A stretch of 64,000 nt of DNA, taken from positions 1,543,501 through 1,607,500 of the forward strand of contig JAMWET010001300.1 of the NCBI GenBank assembly GCA_024036415.1. The letters are read 5' to 3'. The translations under genes and the position numbers were made by a program. The notes beneath the pieces were generated by a model. The model did no database searches, was not told where the DNA came from, and worked only from the letters and a program-made list of their open reading frames with translations. Source of the stretch: Prochilodus magdalenae (taxonomy: Eukaryota > Chordata > Actinopteri > Characiformes > Prochilodontidae). Of the stretch, positions 36,008-48,594 are shown in pieces (position 1 is the first letter of the stretch; every line of letters begins with the position of its first letter).

Positions 36008-36999
36008 GTGAGAGAGTATACCACTAGCATGATTTCACAAAATGATTCCCAAGTTCCCGCAGCCTTCAGCTGCCGACTTCAGCATCTGTCTGGCTATTCA
36101 AAATGGCATAATAGTTTTATCTTAAACAAATGATTATGGTTTCAGATGCTGATTATTGTTTTTGAAACCCATAAGCAGTTATTTATTGATTTAAGGCTTT
36201 CAAGCTGTTGTTGGGTTCTTCATAAGATTGTCACTGCATTGAATCATACTTGCAACTCTTCTATCCACAGGTGTAATATTTTCTCAGAGGAAAAAGAGCC
36301 CGATCAAAAGCAAGACCATCCACGGTCGGCCCCAGCCTCAGTGCCTCAAGAAACATCAGCAGCCTCTAACTGAATTCTTGCCATTAACAACGAATCTCTG
36401 GAAGCTGATCTCGAAAAAAAGGTTATTTCTTATAAGTGCAGTAGCAGCAATTATTTCAGTGCCTCACACGTCTACACACTCAGAAAATATTAGACTTGGT
36501 GTGATCAAGTGCGCATTTGCAAAATGCAAGGAAATCGTACTGCACTAAGTAGTATGGTAAATATTTAAAACAACAATAGACTGTGAATTTACTTGTTGTA
36601 TTTTGTAAATAAAACTTTTTTGTCATACATTTTGGACTTGTAATACTTCTGAGTATATTGTGCACCATGCAAATAAAAAAAATGAGATTTTAGTTGCGTG
36701 AGTGCGGCTTTGTACTGTATGTGAACCTTGCAGCTGTCACCCCCACAGGTTTCACATTTACTTGTCATTTGTGGTTTCTTTGTCTTACAACACATGGTTA
36801 GGTACATTCCATCTGAAATAAATTGAAATGGCCCGTTTTCCTTTCCAGTCACGTAATTAGGGTGCCATGGGCATGCTACAGTTCGAGTGAAGATTGATGT
36901 CAACTGGAAAGGACGCTGCGTTCTTGCATCCAGGAGTTAGCGGTGGCGTTTTTTTTTTTTTTTTTTTCAGGAAGCTTGCTGAAAAGTCACAGTGAATGT
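36008..36999 (+). other. TM4SF 3' untranslated region and spacer
   Basis: It contains two AATAAA signals on the plus strand and a candidate 3' exon beginning after CTATCCACAG at 36270. A Cys-rich open frame on the minus strand (36589-36903) overlaps the UTR but has no known motif. Confidence 0.4.
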
Positions 37000-37019
37000 A
37001 AAAAAAAAAAAGAACACAG

Positions 37020-37170
37020 AAGCAGTGTACTTTGCACTACTGAGATGTATTTCCTGGGTTGTCTGTATTCTCATCTCCAACACACAAAGAGAATCAACGG
37101 AGCTCTGCAAGTCTAAAGACATCTCTGCACATCTTTGAAATTAAGGACTATTTCTTCAAATATTCCCCTG
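37020..37170 (+). other. Probable 5' untranslated exon of the GPCR gene
   Basis: The exon-like sequence ends TATTCCCCTG with a strong GTAAGTGTG donor at 37171. The GPCR exon has an acceptor TTCCTTTTCAG ending at 39933, so an intron of about 2.8 kb within the 5' UTR is likely, as is common for rhodopsin-like receptors with an intronless CDS. The 5' end is a guess. Confidence 0.4.
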
Positions 37171-39933
37171 GTAAGTGTGAATATGAAGCAGTTGGTTCGG
37201 GGCTCAAACACACAGCATGTGGTCCAAAAATTTTAATTAGCTGTTGTTTCACATTCGTTATGTTTAAGAACATTCTGCTTATAAACTGCATATCAGATTC
37301 CTTCTTTTTAAAAAAAGGATAAGGAAAAAAAAACGAGAGAAGCCACAGTTTAATGCATACGTGGATACCATGATTCTGAAACTATGGTGCAGTAAATAGT
37401 TCTGCTGTAACTTTTGTTGCCATCTATAAACAGAGTTTAGTGTTAAAATTGTGCGCTGAAAAAAGTTGAATAAAGACCAAGTAACTGTCACAGCCTCAAG
37501 AGGAAGTGCTTAAGGAACTAAAAACTGCTTTTCTGGAGAAAACTGTGGCCTTTGCACGGATTGCAGGATATATTCTCAAATCATACTTTCACTGCCTTCT
37601 TCCATTGTAGCTCTAAACCATTCTTCGTGGTGCAATGATCAGTACAGGTCTACCAGTGGCACAGTGACCTGACAGAGGGTGACCATATGACTAAAACCTA
37701 TCTTACTGTGAAAATGTAGGAGGAACTGTGGGTGACCAGTGAGGAAAGTGAGCGTGAGAAGTTGATACAAGTTTCGTTGTGAAATACTGTTTGATGCTCG
37801 GCAAACTGAGAAAATGAGTCAAACGTTTTGAAACATTGGTTAGCAACAATGTGTCAAAAGTGCAGATGTGCATGACAGCAGATGTGCAGCATGGTAAAAG
37901 CACTGCAAAAAATATGACATACAACTCGCTATTCATATTAAAAACTAAGCCCGGGGGATTATTCTGAGAATTTTGGAAGCTTGATTAGTCAAGCAGTAGT
38001 TACTCAATGTAGCTTTCATCATAGTTGCCTTGACTTACAACAAGTGAACGATTCGCTGACTTGGATGACTGAAAGTCTTTAGAAATGTTTAAAACGTGAC
38101 ACGTGAACAAGGTTGATTTGGAATATGTTTCAGAAAACAGTGGCGCAATATGAACCCGATGAAAAACGAGAATCTATCATTTTTATTTGAGGTTTAGGTT
38201 GGTTAACATTTTAACACAGCTACACAGATAATGAACTGCTTGCATTAAAGGTTCAATAAAAAAAAATTTCCAATCAGGTAGAAATGTATTTGAGTACCTA
38301 AAAAGTTTAGAAGGAAGGCAAAACACCATCACAGTAACTTAAAGTTAAATCTGCAATACATGCTTTTATGGTTTTATCCTAATCGTTCAATACTTACTTG
38401 AACCCACTGAAATTAGAGTTTAGTACCTTCATCCTATTTCGGGAACTTTCCTAGTTATTCTATAGCTGATGTTCTTAGGTTTATGTCATATTGGAAAATG
38501 CTAAAAACCAGATCAAAGTATCAGCCTGCCGAAGACGGCTACTGTAGATGACTACAAAACAAACTTTATGGTATTTTTCTTGGCTTTTTTTCCCATATAT
38601 ATACATATATAAAACATTAATATTAAATTAAATACTAATAACAAACATTTTTTGCTAATCAACTTATTGTTAAAATGTTTAAATACATGCTTGTTGTGCT
38701 GAGGAGAACTCTGGGGCATTTGTGCTTCAAATGAGCTCACGCGACATGAACTTTTTGAAAGACAAGAAAGGGTCTACTCCAGTAATGTATTTATTCTAAT
38801 GATACACACTGTCTGCACATATAATAAATTTGATACAATTTGTATAGGTGTTTAAGACGTTACACAAAAGTTTACATGTAATGAAAGTAGGCTAGAAGAG
38901 TACTGATAACTACAGCCATATTTAAATAAGTATGATGGGTAAATAGTAGAAACCTACCTATTTACTGCCTTCAAGGTGTTCGGAAAACATACAGTTTCAT
39001 ATCGAACACAGGAAAAGTTTGTGAAACAGAACAGCAAAACCTGACATATATAGCAAGGCGTAGGACCGGGGCTGAAACTAATGTGGGCCATACAAGTGCA
39101 CTCGTGCTGTATTTAAATGCTACTCCTACAACCAACATCAAGAATTTGTTGCATAATTATGTATGAATCATTAAACACAACAATTTTCCCTTTGCTTTCA
39201 GTGTGGCACTTTAAATAGTTTAATGTCCTTTTTTACTGGCACTGGAATTACAAAACCTTGTTTAACCCTGATTGTAACACTGGTCATTTTATGGGCTTTC
39301 CACAGGGGGGTGAACACTTCATCATAACCAGAATCCTATTTGACGTCCCTTCGAGGAGGTGATTACTAAACAATATCCTAACTAAGTCCTACATCTAGAA
39401 ATCTTATAGTTGAGTCACATACTGTAATGCACAGAGCAGATTATGTACAAGATAACCCACCTGCATAAGGAAGCAGAACGTCAAAGGAAATTACGTGAAA
39501 ATTAATGAAATGATATAGACAAAATCGGACTCCTAAAAACAGACTTCAGCATTACTGAATATGCCTGGTATTACTTGCATTGCTAGGATTGCTGTCGATC
39601 CTGTGAAAACTGAAAACTAAAAACTGAAAAAAGCAAACAAGCAACAGTCTATAGCAACAGCATCAGATAATGTAGATTGTCTTCAAAATGCCATGCGTGC
39701 CAAAGCCAGCTATTGCTCATACGTATCATTGTAACATGTGAGTCTGTTGACATTTGGAAAAAATATGTGGTGAGGGGTTTTCTCTCTCTTTCAAAGACAT
39801 CTAAGAGGGTGTTGGTTTCTCGTGGTACAGGAAATGTAAAGTCTATTTTTAGCACTGATGACTGGGCATATTTGCTTGAAATTCATTTACTTGCTAACAT
39901 CCTGTGTTATCATGTATCTGTGTTCCTTTTCAG
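37171..39933 (+). other. Probable GPCR 5' UTR intron; nothing else recognised
   Basis: AT-rich DNA with no coding exon, RNA gene or mobile element I can support on either strand. Confidence 0.35.
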
Positions 39934-39980
39934 CCTACTGGAAACCAAACGGAGCCTGAACACTCTCCAAAAGAGGAACT

Positions 39981-40964
39981 ATGGTGGACCTGGATGTCAC
40001 AGCTGCACAGTGTCACAATCAAACAAAGGGATATACAAGCTACGTTTTCGTCGGGGTGTATGTTCTTGTTTTTGTGCTTGGGCTCATCCTCAACCTTATG
40101 GCGCTCATAGTTTTCTTCTGCCAAGGCAAGTCACGTTCACACACCACCGTCTACATGACCAACCTTGCTTTAGCGGACCTTCTTCTGGTTTGCACTCTGC
40201 CTTTTAGGATCTATCATCATTGTGCATACAGTCTATCACAAAAGACCTGTGAGATCGCCGGGCTCATTTTGCTAGCCAACATGTATGGAAGCATCTTCCT
40301 GCTCACCTGTGTTAGCCTGGACCGTTGCTTGGCAGTCTGCTTTCCTATGTCATCCCGAGTACGAGAAGGCCGCAAAAAGGCACCGCTAGTGTGTGTAGGG
40401 ATTTGGATGCTAACAATTGGAGCCAGTCTGCCCATGTACCTGATTCGAAGGAGAAATGAAACAAACGTCACAGACCAGCAACAAAATTGTTTCGGAAACT
40501 TTCCACACTATGCTATCCAGACGTCCGCCATGACCTCCTCCATAGTCATAGGATTTGGGATCCCACTGATCATCATGATTCTCTGTTCCTGGGGGCTCGT
40601 TCAGGCTATAAAGAGAAGCACTGCTGCACAGACAGATGGCCTGGTTAACAGCCACAAGATCCGAAAGATGATTACCGCCAACCTGGCCATCTTTCTGTTC
40701 TGCTTTCTGCCGTATCACGTCATGCTAGGTGTGCTATACACTTACAGAGATCACCCACATGGTATGCCATGTCCAGCAATATCTGCCTACCAGTTCAGTC
40801 TAATGATAGCCTGCCTGAATGCCACTCTGGACCCACTGGCTTACTACTTTACCACAGAGACGTTCCGTAAAAATGTTGACATGGATGTCATTTGGAGGAT
40901 GTGGCCCCTGAACAGTCATAGCTCAGATGGAAACAACCGTTCCAGAGTGCCTCTCAATACCTGA
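39981..40964 (+). CDS. Rhodopsin-like GPCR, LPA/P2Y-like receptor group
   Basis: An intact 327-aa seven-transmembrane receptor. N-glycosylation sites are NQT (13-15) and NVT (162-164). TM1 carries LGLILN (N38). TM2 has NLALADLLLVCTLPFRIYHH (D66). The disulfide pair is C90 and C170. The end of TM3 reads SLDRCLAV, so the usual DRY is DRC (114-116). TM6 has FLFCFLPYHV and TM7 LDPLAYYF in place of NPxxY. The sequence style (LPFRI, NMYGSIFLLTC.S.DR, CF.NFP, DPL.YYF) is that of the LPAR4/5/6, GPR35 and P2Y-like delta group, probably a lipid or small-anion receptor coupled to G proteins at the plasma membrane. Ligand and exact orthologue cannot be told by eye. The start ATG at 39981 is 47 bases after a splice acceptor. 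Confidence 0.95.
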   Translation: MVDLDVTAAQCHNQTKGYTSYVFVGVYVLVFVLGLILNLMALIVFFCQGKSRSHTTVYMTNLALADLLLVCTLPFRIYHHCAYSLSQKTCEIAGLILLANMYGSIFLLTCVSLDRCLAVCFPMSSRVREGRKKAPLVCVGIWMLTIGASLPMYLIRRRNETNVTDQQQNCFGNFPHYAIQTSAMTSSIVIGFGIPLIIMILCSWGLVQAIKRSTAAQTDGLVNSHKIRKMITANLAIFLFCFLPYHVMLGVLYTYRDHPHGMPCPAISAYQFSLMIACLNATLDPLAYYFTTETFRKNVDMDVIWRMWPLNSHSSDGNNRSRVPLNT

Positions 40965-43629
40965 AGGCTCCAAAAGGGTGGGCGTGAAAGTCATAGTCCA
41001 CAAATAGCTGTGTCATAATTATGAACTTGAGAAATACTGTCATTTGATATCCTGTTTTCACAAAGACGAAAGGTTCCACTAACCCTCGGGTTCTTCAGTC
41101 ACTTTTGCCATAATTACTTATGCTCATTTACCTTCTACTTTTGGCCCATAAAATAGAATCTGGCCATCAGCAAAAAAAGTGTGATTCTGTATTTATGTTA
41201 TACACTGACATGCGGTGAAACAAGGCAGATGTTGCAAAGGTCATTCGCAAAGACATGTAAAGTCAAAGTGCAATAGTACCTCTTCTTAGCGGTAGTTTGC
41301 AGATATGTACAGCCAGTGCTATCAACAGTTTTCACAATAAGCTCAATTTCCGTTGGCACTGTGTGCATGTTATCTTGACTCAGCGGAGGATGATTCATTA
41401 GGAAAATTCAGTTACAGCTATCAAACAATGATTAGTAACCACATTAGCATGCTACGCACGATGAGCATCACTGATGCTTGATGTTACATCACAACCACAG
41501 CCACCAAGACATTTTCTTCTCAATATACTCAAAGCAACTTTTCAAAGTTTACAAACCGAGTCCAAATGACTGTATACAGTCTGCACTGTATTAAGACAAA
41601 ATAAACCAAGATTAAATATTACAGCAGCATTATTTAACCTGACCCTAGTGTTTTTTTAACTATTTATCTATGGTCCTATGCTTTTAATCTGGATGCTCTG
41701 GTTAATGTGGGTTAATAGACGAAATATCCTATTCATTCAGACAAAAACCTCTTCCTGAAACAACACGGCCAAAATAAAAAGAAGTGGACTTTCAGACTCA
41801 GATTTATTTATACATGGCACATTGAGATTTGCCTTATTCTGGTCAAATTTAAGAGGAACTGTTTCAAATTGGAAGAGGAACCTATCCACCCAACTTGTTC
41901 AGTTTCATGTGGTTTCTGTACGAAGTAAGTGAACATGGAGGTCTTGACATGGTGGTTGTAGTTCATTAGCAAGCAATAAGGCGCCAAAATCTATTTTACG
42001 CAACACAAATGTAGCCGAAATATGCGATTCATTGACCATATTTTAAGATGTTATGTAATTGTTTCTGTTGACGCCCTGTTAGCGTCTTTCCTCACCCATG
42101 ATGAAAGTTTTTACCATTTCCTGTAAAGTTACTATTTTGAGGTACATTTTATATTTTTTATATTATTATTACTGTGGGTTTTTTGGGAACTGTGATTATT
42201 GAATCGCATAAGGTATTCTGTTCTGGTATTGCTTTGGTTTGTTTTGCTTTGTCAACTTATGTATGAATAGGGAGAACACTTGAGTACATATACAATATAT
42301 CTGAGTTTTTTTTTTTCTTCAAAAATCATCCTAAAATATCATTTATAAAGGGGTGCTGGTATAAGTACAATATATCAAAAATGCCAAATGCAAATTAAAT
42401 AAATGCCTTTATAAAAACACAGTAGCTGCTGTCTGTTTTGCGAAGAAAATATTATTTTTGCCAAAACAAAAATTAAGACAATCTACTCTAAAGGGGTTTA
42501 AAGGGCACAGTGCATTTTCTTGTATTGGATTTTTCCTCTTATAATGCTTTTGGGTTATTGGCATAATTAATGTTTACATGCCCATTACTGAACCTCTCTT
42601 TGTCCCTTACAGTTAAACAGTCTGACTTTGTTCTTTTTTTTTTTTAAGTATTTACTTTGTTACTGGTAAATATGCCTTAGCAGATTTAAAAGAACATTAT
42701 ATACTATAACTTACTGAATCAATACATGTCATCCAAATGCAAAATAGCAAACTAGCAATCCATCCTTAACAAAAAGTCATTGGTAAAGATTGTAGATACA
42801 TGAAAAATTAAGCTTCTAAAATGAGTTATAAAAATGTGCTGAAGTGGTGGAAAAAGACAGTAAGTGCCTTGTTGCCTATTAGTTGTGCAAAACCCATGCA
42901 CTCCATGCTTACAAAACTTTAAGTTAGCATTCAAAAAACAGAACAAGCAGCAAAATACTAACCTAAATAAATGCTAAATATTAACCTACATAAAGAGAGG
43001 ATATAATACAGATACTGGCCTGAAGTTTTTAAGGAATTACCGAAAAGTTTTTAGTTTAGCTCGGAAAGTAATTAAACTGTCAATGCTGTTCTGTTTTGTG
43101 CACAGAAATACTCTTTTATAAGTTTGACAGGAATGGGTGGGGCAGTTATGGAGGAACTATGTGTAGCTAACATTAAATATCCAAAATAAATAAATAAATA
43201 AAATAAGTCATTTTTACAGGTTAGTTACCGTACATGGACTGTATAGGATTAGAGAATGAATGGCACATTTTAAAACACATTTCTTTTGCACATCAAACTC
43301 TCTTACTGCGTAAGAATGAGAAAAGTTTAGTTCCGAAAGTTCCGATCATATGGGCCTGTTAAGACAATTTCCTTAATGCATAAAAACAGGGCTTTGTTCA
43401 CACAGCAGGGCAAACTGGATTTGTGCATCAACATTGCAAGTTACAAGTCTGGATGGCAGACTAGTTGCTTACGGCGCCAATGTGACAGCACCAGTCCTGA
43501 AACCACAGAGTAATGTGGCTCGACTCTAATGCGGCTTTTTTTGCCATTTACACATCAGAAATTCCTGCACAAACTGAATAAGACCAAAGATCAGATTAGA
43601 GCTGCCTGTATATTTACAGAGAACGACAA
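40965..43629 (+). other. GPCR 3' UTR followed by intergenic DNA
   Basis: AATAAA at 41599-41604 is the first plausible poly(A) signal, and 42398-42403 a second. No coding exon seen. A fragment of the palindromic MITE lies at 42105-42147. Confidence 0.4.
42105..42147. mobile_element. MITE partial copy D
   Basis: TTTTACCATTTCCTGTAAAG and ACTATTTTGAGGTAC match the right subterminal part of MITE copy B with a few substitutions. The outer end and the other arm are missing. Confidence 0.55.
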
Positions 43630-44310
43630 TCTGTTTCTGCTACAGTTGTGGCATTAAGGTACATCACCTCTTTGTGTTTTTGCACCATTGTGGTTTACAA
43701 TCATAAATGTACCACAAACATTGGCATCCCTGATGAACATAAACAAAACAGGCTGTACAAACATTCTTCATCCACACCATTGCTTATTTGTTCTCTCTTT
43801 CAGTATTCGCAAAATCATTGGTGTTGTTTTGTGGTATGCTTTGGATCATTGTCATTTTTATAAGATCCAACCCTGACCAGTTCAAGTTTCCTGGCTGAGA
43901 CAGTCAGGATTTTAATTTATTTCTGCTGGTACTTGAAGGAGGCCGAAATACCAGGTATTCTATTTATAAATTGGAAGGATAACATCTTCACACCATCACA
44001 GATCCACCACCATACTTCAAAGGGAGGATAAAGTACTTTTCTTCATGACTGTCTTTGTGTCTGCACCCCAATGTAGTCCTCTTTGTGGCACATTCCTCTG
44101 ATCTCCAGTAGCTTTAATATTAATTATTGCTATGTTTGTGGAAATGCTGAACTGTTTGACTAGTTACTTGCAGCTGTTTCCTGACTGGTGCAACTCAACT
44201 TTCTCATAGAGGTTGATGAAGGGAATTTAGCCTGCGTGTCACTCCATTTTTATACCTTACTGAAACAGGAAGTGTTCCTTAGATATGAGAAATAATTATT
44301 TCATCATTTT
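43630..44310 (-). mobile_element. Tc1-like transposon relic, antisense
   Basis: The plus strand carries the antisense of a Tc1-type gene in the usual order: GGATCATTGTCATTTTTATA, then GACCAGTTCAAGTTTCCTGG, and ATCCACCACCATACTTCAAA, the antisense of the GGGS core. Stops and deletions are everywhere and no long frame remains. A CAGTTGTGG sequence at 43643 may be the left end. The lineage differs from the copies at 8243 and 9469. Confidence 0.65.
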
Positions 44311-45780
44311 TTCCATTGTATTTCAAATATATATGAAGGGTTGGCCTCTTATTAAAAGAATGTATTATAAAAACATTTATTCTTTTGACCCCATTTTACC
44401 CTTCACAAACTGTTTTAGAAACATTTTAATCTTCACCTAGATTTTTATCACCCACCCCTCTTTCCTGTCAGTTCTGCCACATTGGCCTCCTTACTCCCAC
44501 CTAACTTAGCCACATCCGCAAGTCTTTAGCGTTGCTGGCGTCTGCACAGTAAATCTATTTTCAATGTAAGGAAGCAGGTTAAATAAGGTCCAGAATTTTG
44601 TCAGGTGGGTGCAGTATCTCATGACGAGCATAATTCCCAGAAGTCAGGAATACTCATATTAAAGACATCACTCAGCTCTTCTTCATGACAAGCTACCACT
44701 ATGTTAAAAATATACAGCCTCTAAAGGAACTGGGCAACATTGTCAGAAACTTTACATCACAAAAAAATTAGGGAACAAAACTACTTGGTCTTTTCAACAC
44801 GTATGACTTAGTTGCTGAAGACATTGGTTGCTGATTTAAAAACAAATACAAATACATACGTAATTGGTAATATAAACTAAATGACATTAAAGTTAACAAA
44901 CTAATGTTCATTAACTAATAACCTTATGGTCTCCATGCATTAAAGTATGAAAAACCCCACCAAAAGACAATAATCAATTTTACTGCACCAATTAGTTTAT
45001 TATAACAGCTATGAATTCTTAATGGACTCACATTGAAAAAAAAAAAGAAGAAGCAGAAAACAGCAGCCTTTTCTCACATAGCCTATCTCTTTTAAATAGG
45101 TCATGTGAGATTGCATCTTTTCTACTCCACAGAGGCCTGTATAATATGGGTGATATTTATAAAGCCTGCACAGAAGCATATACTGTGAATGTGTGGCATC
45201 GGCACTCTAAAGTGTGAACTGTTTCCTCTTGCTGAAAGTTTGCGAAGCAAGATGAGCGATCTGTTAGCATCATACCATTGGTGATTAAGAAGAACTGATA
45301 AAAACAGCATTAAATTAAAACGGGACCTCGTATGCATTTTGTTGCCTAAATTAACTTCAGGGTGGAATTGAGGCTCGTAGAAAAGAAGTGTGTTTAGGTT
45401 GGGTTTACTCTTGTTAGGTCAGTCTTGTATGAAAATAAATGTTATTAAATATCAAAATGACTGCTGCCACTTTGCAAAAAATGGTGTTTGGCCAAAAATG
45501 GCAAAAAAATATTGTTTTTCTGCTGTCGGTGATCTTGTGTTTATTAGAGATGATGGGGTCATGAACTCTCTGAAAGTGTACAAAGGCATTTAGATGCAAA
45601 AGCCTGCTTAAATGATAACAGAAAACACTGTCCACTCTTTCTAGTTGGGGAATGGTCTACTTAAAATAGATGCAACTTGGTTCTTGGTTTCCTAACAAGG
45701 AACTTGTTTTTCACCATGTTACAGGATGTGACATGATGCATGTATATGCATAAGTGGGATATGTTCTAAAGTGCATCATG
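44311..45780. other. AT-rich intergenic stretch
   Basis: No gene, RNA or mobile element recognised. Short open frames have no splice or motif support. Confidence 0.4.
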
Positions 45781-46252
<472 letters not shown>

Positions 46253-46337
46253 CAGTCATATATATGCAAGTTTCATGATGTATAGATCATAAAAATAAAG
46301 GGCCTAAAATTACTATTTAAAAAAAAAGTGTGGTTCC

Positions 46338-46394
46338 CTTGTCCTTTAAAGTTTCATTTTTGGAGATACACAGTTTGATCTGACAGCAGCGATC
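46338..46394. mobile_element. MITE partial copy E, beside the (TA)n array
   Basis: TTGTCCTTTAAAGTTTCATT, TTTGGAGATACACAG and GACAGCAGCGAT follow the order of the right arm of MITE copy B. The rest of the element is absent, cut at the TA-rich DNA. Confidence 0.55.
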
Positions 46395-48594
46395 AATCTG
46401 GTTTAACTGAAAACCAGCATTAAACTTACATTGCTGCTCATCGGATTTCCAGCATCTCAAACACAGCTAGCTCTGCTGATGATCATCTACGTTGATCTAA
46501 GCTGCTTTTCTAGCAGGGATCTGCAGTTTCACAGGGCTTCTTAACAGAACCTGTCCATTATATTAATGCAACACATCAACAGTCCATACCTGTAAGATCT
46601 GGATCTTAAACATGGATTAAGCCTACAGTCTTTGGCTGGACTGCAGCCTCTATGGTGTTCTTTCTAGGTTTAGCTTCAACCTGGATCTGAGACACTAGTT
46701 CATCTAGTACTGTATTACACTAGCAGTATTTACTTGCTCTCATTAGTGAAAGTACCTTTGCTCAGTCATAGACGTTTTATATTTTGTCCACCACTAAAAA
46801 ACAACCACTTGTTTTATAACAGTTGTAAAATCTTAATTTTAGACGGTCAGGCCGTAGATGAGGTAAACTTTCCTCCAGGTAGGCCCCAAAATGTTTTCAG
46901 GCTTTTTCATGAAGCGTCTAAATAGAAACAGCACCGCCTCGGGGGCTGAAAGCCTCCGTGTGGACGACCATCTTCGTGAACAAGGTGAGAAGGGAGGGCC
47001 AAGTCGGGTTTCAATGCTTAAGATAACCATTAAAGCTTCGACACTGTGTCTATTATCCTGCTGTCTGCGGGTCATTACGGGCGAAGAAGAGGCGTTAGCA
47101 TTAGCACGCTTCACTGGGCAGTCAGTCCCCGAGCTCACAGCTATAAACCGCTGAGGGCACATTGGGGTCGGCCTGGACACAGGAAGGGGTGGGCTAATCG
47201 TGGAGATGATCACGGAGAAAGTTCCCTTTGTGTTTCAGCACTTGGAGAAATGAGGTTTCTTTGCTATTGTTTAGCTTTACCCTCCTCCATCTGAGTTCTG
47301 CACCGGCGCTTTGCCCCCTGTTCGCCCGTGCTGCTTGTTGTTGAGGTAAACAGTTAGCCGAGGCCACTGATGAGGCTGTCTGTGCCTCAAGACAGAGTAG
47401 TCGTATTGGATTCCCTAACAGGTTTACTAGCAGAATGATCAAATAACAGGTTGTTGGACTTCTGCTGTAGACGTAGACATCGCAGACAATAAAAGGAAGA
47501 CATGTTGATATCTGTCTCGCCTTATTAGATGGTATACGGACTGTCCGGATATTTCAGCCACTCTCTGTAGTCCAGATGAGCTTGCTGTGATCTGGACGGG
47601 ACTAACCAAATTATACAGCCAGCATCATTGTGAACACTCGCTCCATTTCTTTCTGTGTCTCCACTAGTTAAGATCATCTTAATGATTAATGAGACGCTGA
47701 TCAGATCACCTTGTTTTTAATTTAACCGGGACCTGGAAGTTGTTAACCCTTTACAACACGGACCGGGTCAGTTTAGTACCGGCCCATCTGCTCCATAGGT
47801 TCTTTAAAATAGCTCATAATGTTGACTGTTTCTTTCTACTAGGATCCCCTTTTATTGAACCTGTGATCAGTTCAAAAACACCTTTTTTGTTATTCACAGT
47901 TACAGTAACTATATGATACTGGCCTGCACTAGCAGTGCACTCAACTAACATCAAATAACATGCATCACTGAGAAACAGGACAGCTATTAGACTTTTCCAC
48001 ATCAGTTACGAGCATTAATGACTGGTGTGCTTATCATTGTCATAGTGCTTTTAATCTCCGTAGTAATTTTGCCTATAGTTAATGTGTCTACATTTGGATT
48101 ATTGTAAGTAGTGAACGGCTGGTTATGTAAGATCTTCTGCTCAATTTTAATATAATGCTCTAAATTAATGTGAAAGAGTTATAGGGGTATATACCGACAC
48201 TGAAGGGCCCAACCAGGGCTTGTAGTGTGATGATCCATTTCTAAATGGCGCCCCCAGCGGGAGAGACTGCTCACTGCAGCTTAGTCCTCTTTCTCTCCAG
48301 CTTCCCCTGCTGATGGTGGGAAAGTGTGCTCCCGAAAGCCCCCCACACATTATCATGGTAATTGCGAAGGGAGGTGGTTTGAAGGGGAGGTTTCGGTGGC
48401 TGCACGTTTAAAAAAAAAAAAAAAAAAAAAACGAGGTCGCGAGCATCTTGTTTCACTCGCCTCTGCGCCAGCCAGCGCCACCATAACCACAAGCTCTAGG
48501 AAAAAGAGCAGAGAAACTGAAAGTGCACCGAAACGCAGCTGAACGTTTTCGATAGAAGCTGTTTACACCTACACTTCAGCCTTGGCATCAAAAC
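46395..48594. other. Upstream region of the her8-like gene, partly CpG-rich
   Basis: CpG-bearing DNA at 46920-47340 and 48230-48540 may be promoter sequence. A poly(A) run lies at 48411-48431. No confident gene except the candidate start exon at 46891. Confidence 0.35.
46891..46984 (+). CDS. Candidate start exon, unrecognised protein
   Basis: ATG at 46891 opens a 94-base segment ending CGTGAACAAG with GTGAGAAG as donor (phase 1). The peptide starts MFSGFFMKRLNRNSTASGAE and continues SLRVDDHLREQ. It lies in CpG-rich DNA, as first exons often do. I could not find a following exon before the her8-like gene and do not know the family, so it may be chance. Confidence 0.3.

Noticed and set aside
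36589..36903. 104-codon Cys-containing minus-strand frame
   Set aside because: It overlaps the TM4SF 3' UTR and poly(A) signals. The cysteine pattern (CC, CETCGGDSC) matches no zinc-binding family I can name, and there is no promoter or splice support.
39677..40207. 176-codon plus-strand frame overlapping the GPCR start
   Set aside because: It is in a different frame from the clear seven-transmembrane receptor and has no family features.
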